Positions 32,873 to 34,669 of a DNA stretch of 34,669 nucleotides are shown piece by piece. The DNA lies in assembly GCA_944389895.1 (NCBI GenBank), contig CALXOA010000097.1, positions 1-34,669 of the forward strand, read 5' to 3'. The notes below the pieces were generated by a model. The model was given only the letters and a program-made list of their open reading frames with translations. It ran no database searches and had not been told where the DNA came from. The stretch's first letter is position 1, and every line of letters begins with the position of its first letter. The position numbers and the translations under genes were made by a program. This DNA comes from an uncultured Victivallis sp. (lineage in GTDB: Bacteria > Verrucomicrobiota > Lentisphaeria > Victivallales > Victivallaceae).

Positions 32873-33793
32873 TCATGTTCCGGAAACGCCGATCAGAGCG
32901 AGTGCATTGTCACGGCCGACCTGCCGTAATTCCTTTTCATCCAGAAGGTCGAGCGATTCAAGGTATGTCATGCAGGCGGCGAGGGTCGACGCGGAACCGA
33001 CCAGACACCGCAGGCGAGGATTGTGCAGTTTCCCGTCAGGCTCCAGAATTGCGTCGTTGCCCATCACCACGTAACGGCCCGGTTTGAATCCGGTGGCCGG
33101 AGACGCATCACTGACAACGATGATTCTCTCCGTTCCCTTGCAACGGATCATCACTTTGATCACCTCCGCCGGCAGATGGTGGCCGTCGGTGATGATCATC
33201 GCACTCAGGCGATCTTCTGCCAGTCCCGCCCAGATCGGATTCCGGTGGCGATCAATTTCATTGGGCACACCGTTGCCGAGGTGGGTCAATGCCTGCGCTC
33301 CGGCGTCGGCGGCACGGCGGATCTCTGCGGCATCGGCGAGGTGGTGGCCGATGGAGACGGCGATCCCGAGGCGGCGGGCCTCACGGATTGCCGATTCGGC
33401 GTCGGCGGCGTCGGCGCTGAGCGTGATCAGTTTCAGAAAACCTTCGGAGAGATCGTACAACTTGCGGACTGCCGCAGCCGAAGGGGAAAGGACCCAGTCC
33501 GGATTGTGAACGCCGACTGCACCGGGCCGGTTCGAGATGAAAGGCCCTTCCAGGTGAACTCCCGGAATCTCCTTCTCCAGCCCGTGAGCGCGGACGGTGC
33601 GGGCGATCAGTGCGAGGTTGCGGGAATAGACAGCGGGGGAGCTGGTGATCACAGTCGGCAGGAACAGCGCAGTACCCGCCGACAGAAGTTGTTCTGCTGC
33701 GCTTAAAAAGGCGTCCTGAGCCAGTTCCGGGTCGGAGAAATAGACGCCGTTGTGCCCGTTGACCTGAAGATCGACCCAGCCCGGATTACTCAT
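32873..33793 (-). CDS. nagA: N-acetylglucosamine-6-phosphate deacetylase, short form
   Basis: This 306-aa protein keeps the NagA barrel: metal ligand Glu82 in GVHLEGPF, His150 in SIGHH, His171 in THLGNGVPN, substrate His205/206 in TDGHHLP and the catalytic Asp229 in [10 protein letters not shown]. It deacetylates GlcNAc-6-phosphate to GlcN-6-phosphate. It is about 75 residues shorter than usual (near 380): it begins almost directly at the barrel ([13 protein letters not shown]) and stops after [11 protein letters not shown], so the small beta-sandwich made from both ends is missing. The stop is genuine in this reading; no frameshift partner is seen after it. Start overlaps the nagB end by 8 bases, with GGAGAAG before the ATG. 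Context strongly supports the amino-sugar role. Confidence 0.85.
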   Translation of the reverse strand: MSNPGWVDLQVNGHNGVYFSDPELAQDAFLSAAEQLLSAGTALFLPTVITSSPAVYSRNLALIARTVRAHGLEKEIPGVHLEGPFISNRPGAVGVHNPDWVLSPSAAAVRKLYDLSEGFLKLITLSADAADAESAIREARRLGIAVSIGHHLADAAEIRRAADAGAQALTHLGNGVPNEIDRHRNPIWAGLAEDRLSAMIITDGHHLPAEVIKVMIRCKGTERIIVVSDASPATGFKPGRYVVMGNDAILEPDGKLHNPRLRCLVGSASTLAACMTYLESLDLLDEKELRQVGRDNALALIGVSGT

Positions 33794-34538
33794 AACTCTT
33801 CTCCAGCAGCGATGCGGAGTCGCGGTCGAGGAAGGTCGTCACATCGGCGTGGGTGCGCAGGATCGAGGCGGGACAGAGATTGGTGAGCGGTCCTTCCAGC
33901 GCGTTCCGTACCGCTTCGGCCTTGCGCCGATCCGGGACGGTGTTGATGATGACACGGCTTTTCAGAATCTGCCGGACACTCATGGAAATCGCCCGTTCCG
34001 GCACCGATTCAAGCGTCGGGAACCATCCTTCCCCGAGCTGCTGTCGGCGGCATTTTTCGTCGAGTCTGATCACCAGATAGGCGTTCTCGGTTTCGAAGTC
34101 CGCGGGAGGATCGTTGAAGGCGATATGACCGTTCTCGCCGATTCCGATGAAGGCGACGTCGATCGGTCGTTCCGCAATGATTCGTCCCAGTTCGGCGCAG
34201 ACCGCCCGGGGATCCGGCGCACTGCCGTCGACCGGATGGAAGGCCGCCGGGGGAACCGGCAGCTTCGAGACGAAACGGCTCCACAGATATTTGCGGAATC
34301 CCGCCGGATGATCCGCAGGAAGGCCGATGTATTCGTCGAGATGGAAGATTTCCACCCGGCTCCAGTCGATTCCCGGTTCCTTCAGAAGAGAAGCGAGCAT
34401 TTCGAACTGGCTGGCGCCGGTGGCGAGGATGATATTCGCGCGGCCGTTTTCCGCGATGGCTTCCCGAAATTTGCCGGCGCCGGCCGCTGCCGCTGCTGCA
34501 CCCAGCGTGTTCTTGTCATCAAAAATCCGGACTTTCAT
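33786..34538 (-). CDS. nagB: Glucosamine-6-phosphate deaminase (NagB family)
   Basis: The ATG at 34538 gives 250 aa beginning [13 protein letters not shown]; the earlier ATG at 34661 is within the preceding gene. NagB converts GlcN-6-phosphate to fructose-6-phosphate and ammonia. [11 protein letters not shown] (38-48) is the phosphate loop, FHLDEYIGL supplies Asp68, and [17 protein letters not shown] carries the His138 expected at the active site. Compared with E. coli NagB the catalytic pair Asp141/Glu148 is replaced by Asn136 and Asp143, a variant also familiar in other bacteria. GGGAG stands about 10 bases upstream. It overlaps nagA by 8 bases in one operon. A related isomerase/deaminase activity on another amino-sugar phosphate is possible. 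Confidence 0.85.
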   Translation of the reverse strand: MKVRIFDDKNTLGAAAAAAGAGKFREAIAENGRANIILATGASQFEMLASLLKEPGIDWSRVEIFHLDEYIGLPADHPAGFRKYLWSRFVSKLPVPPAAFHPVDGSAPDPRAVCAELGRIIAERPIDVAFIGIGENGHIAFNDPPADFETENAYLVIRLDEKCRRQQLGEGWFPTLESVPERAISMSVRQILKSRVIINTVPDRRKAEAVRNALEGPLTNLCPASILRTHADVTTFLDRDSASLLEKSYE

Positions 34539-34572
34539 GTTGATATTGCTCCCACAGTTTAATACTTGTAGT

Positions 34573-34669
34573 TCAGCTGGCGTATTTGACAGACTCCTTG
34601 TGAAAAAGAGCTTTGATCTTCTCCGGTTGTTTTTGAATGCTTCGCATATGGGATTTTGCATGTTCTTCA
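34573..34669 (-). CDS. C-terminal end of an unidentified protein upstream of nagB
   Basis: The minus strand is open from the window edge to a TGA at 34573-34575, giving the tail [20 protein letters not shown] plus [11 protein letters not shown]. The Lys/Glu-rich helical composition looks like a normal protein end, and it stops 34 bases before the nagB start on the same strand, so it is probably the preceding gene of the nag operon. Too little is visible to name it. Confidence 0.5.
   Translation of the reverse strand, partial: EEHAKSHMRSIQKQPEKIKALFHKESVKYAS

Noticed and set aside
1..34669. CRISPR arrays, tRNA or rRNA genes, insertion sequences, phage or toxin-antitoxin genes
   Set aside because: No regularly spaced repeats, cloverleaf or rRNA-like stretches, transposase motifs or terminal inverted repeats were seen on either strand; a tRNAscan and covariance-model search would be needed for complete certainty.

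Overview
The window looks like a chromosomal segment of a Gram-negative, anaerobic, sugar-degrading bacterium. GC content is fairly high. The mix of genes suggests the PVC superphylum, most likely Lentisphaerota (Victivallis-like): several divergent glycoside hydrolases each beside its own AraC, IclR or LysR regulator, a UroD-like protein, a glycyl radical enzyme, a TrmB-type regulator, and an LPS-core heptose kinase. That placement is inference from gene content; no rRNA or other marker gene is present.

Layout, left to right. Positions 1-1004 (minus) carry hpt followed by the start of a GH3 beta-glycosidase that runs off the edge. Positions 1152-4559 (plus) carry a GH13 enzyme and an Asp-box sialidase-like protein; the terminator of the first overlaps the promoter of the second. 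Positions 4657-8418 (minus) hold a large secreted GH2 beta-galactosidase-like enzyme. Positions 8736-10915 hold an exported alpha/beta hydrolase divergent from a LysR regulator. Positions 11271-15992 (plus) form a MarR / membrane-fusion / RND efflux operon with no outer-membrane channel gene. Positions 16153-20546 (minus) hold an AraC regulator, a glycyl radical enzyme and a UroD-like protein, with no activase gene. Positions 20914-23955 (plus) hold an IclR regulator and a GH106-like glycosidase. Positions 23986-28399 hold two EamA/DMT transporters, each joined by an ATGA overlap to an upstream gene (a 155-aa protein I do not recognise, and an (alpha/alpha)6-type glycosidase), with a DUF4186 gene between them. 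An AraC regulator (28534-29430) is divergent from the second glycosidase. Positions 29437-32756 (minus) run GT2 glycosyltransferase, heptose kinase RfaP, an ATP-cone-like protein of unknown function, and TrmB. Positions 32873-34669 (minus) hold an unidentified C-terminus, nagB and a shortened nagA.

How the genes work together: most units read as sensor, degradative enzyme and sometimes transporter for a particular glycan or sugar derivative. The nag genes feed amino sugars into glycolysis, and GT2/RfaP modify the LPS core. I found no tRNA, rRNA, CRISPR array, insertion sequence or phage gene. The parts most worth following up are the ATP-cone/TrmB pair inside an LPS operon, the glycyl radical enzyme without activase, and the unrecognised ORF/transporter unit that shares its -10 element with the opposite-strand DUF4186 promoter.
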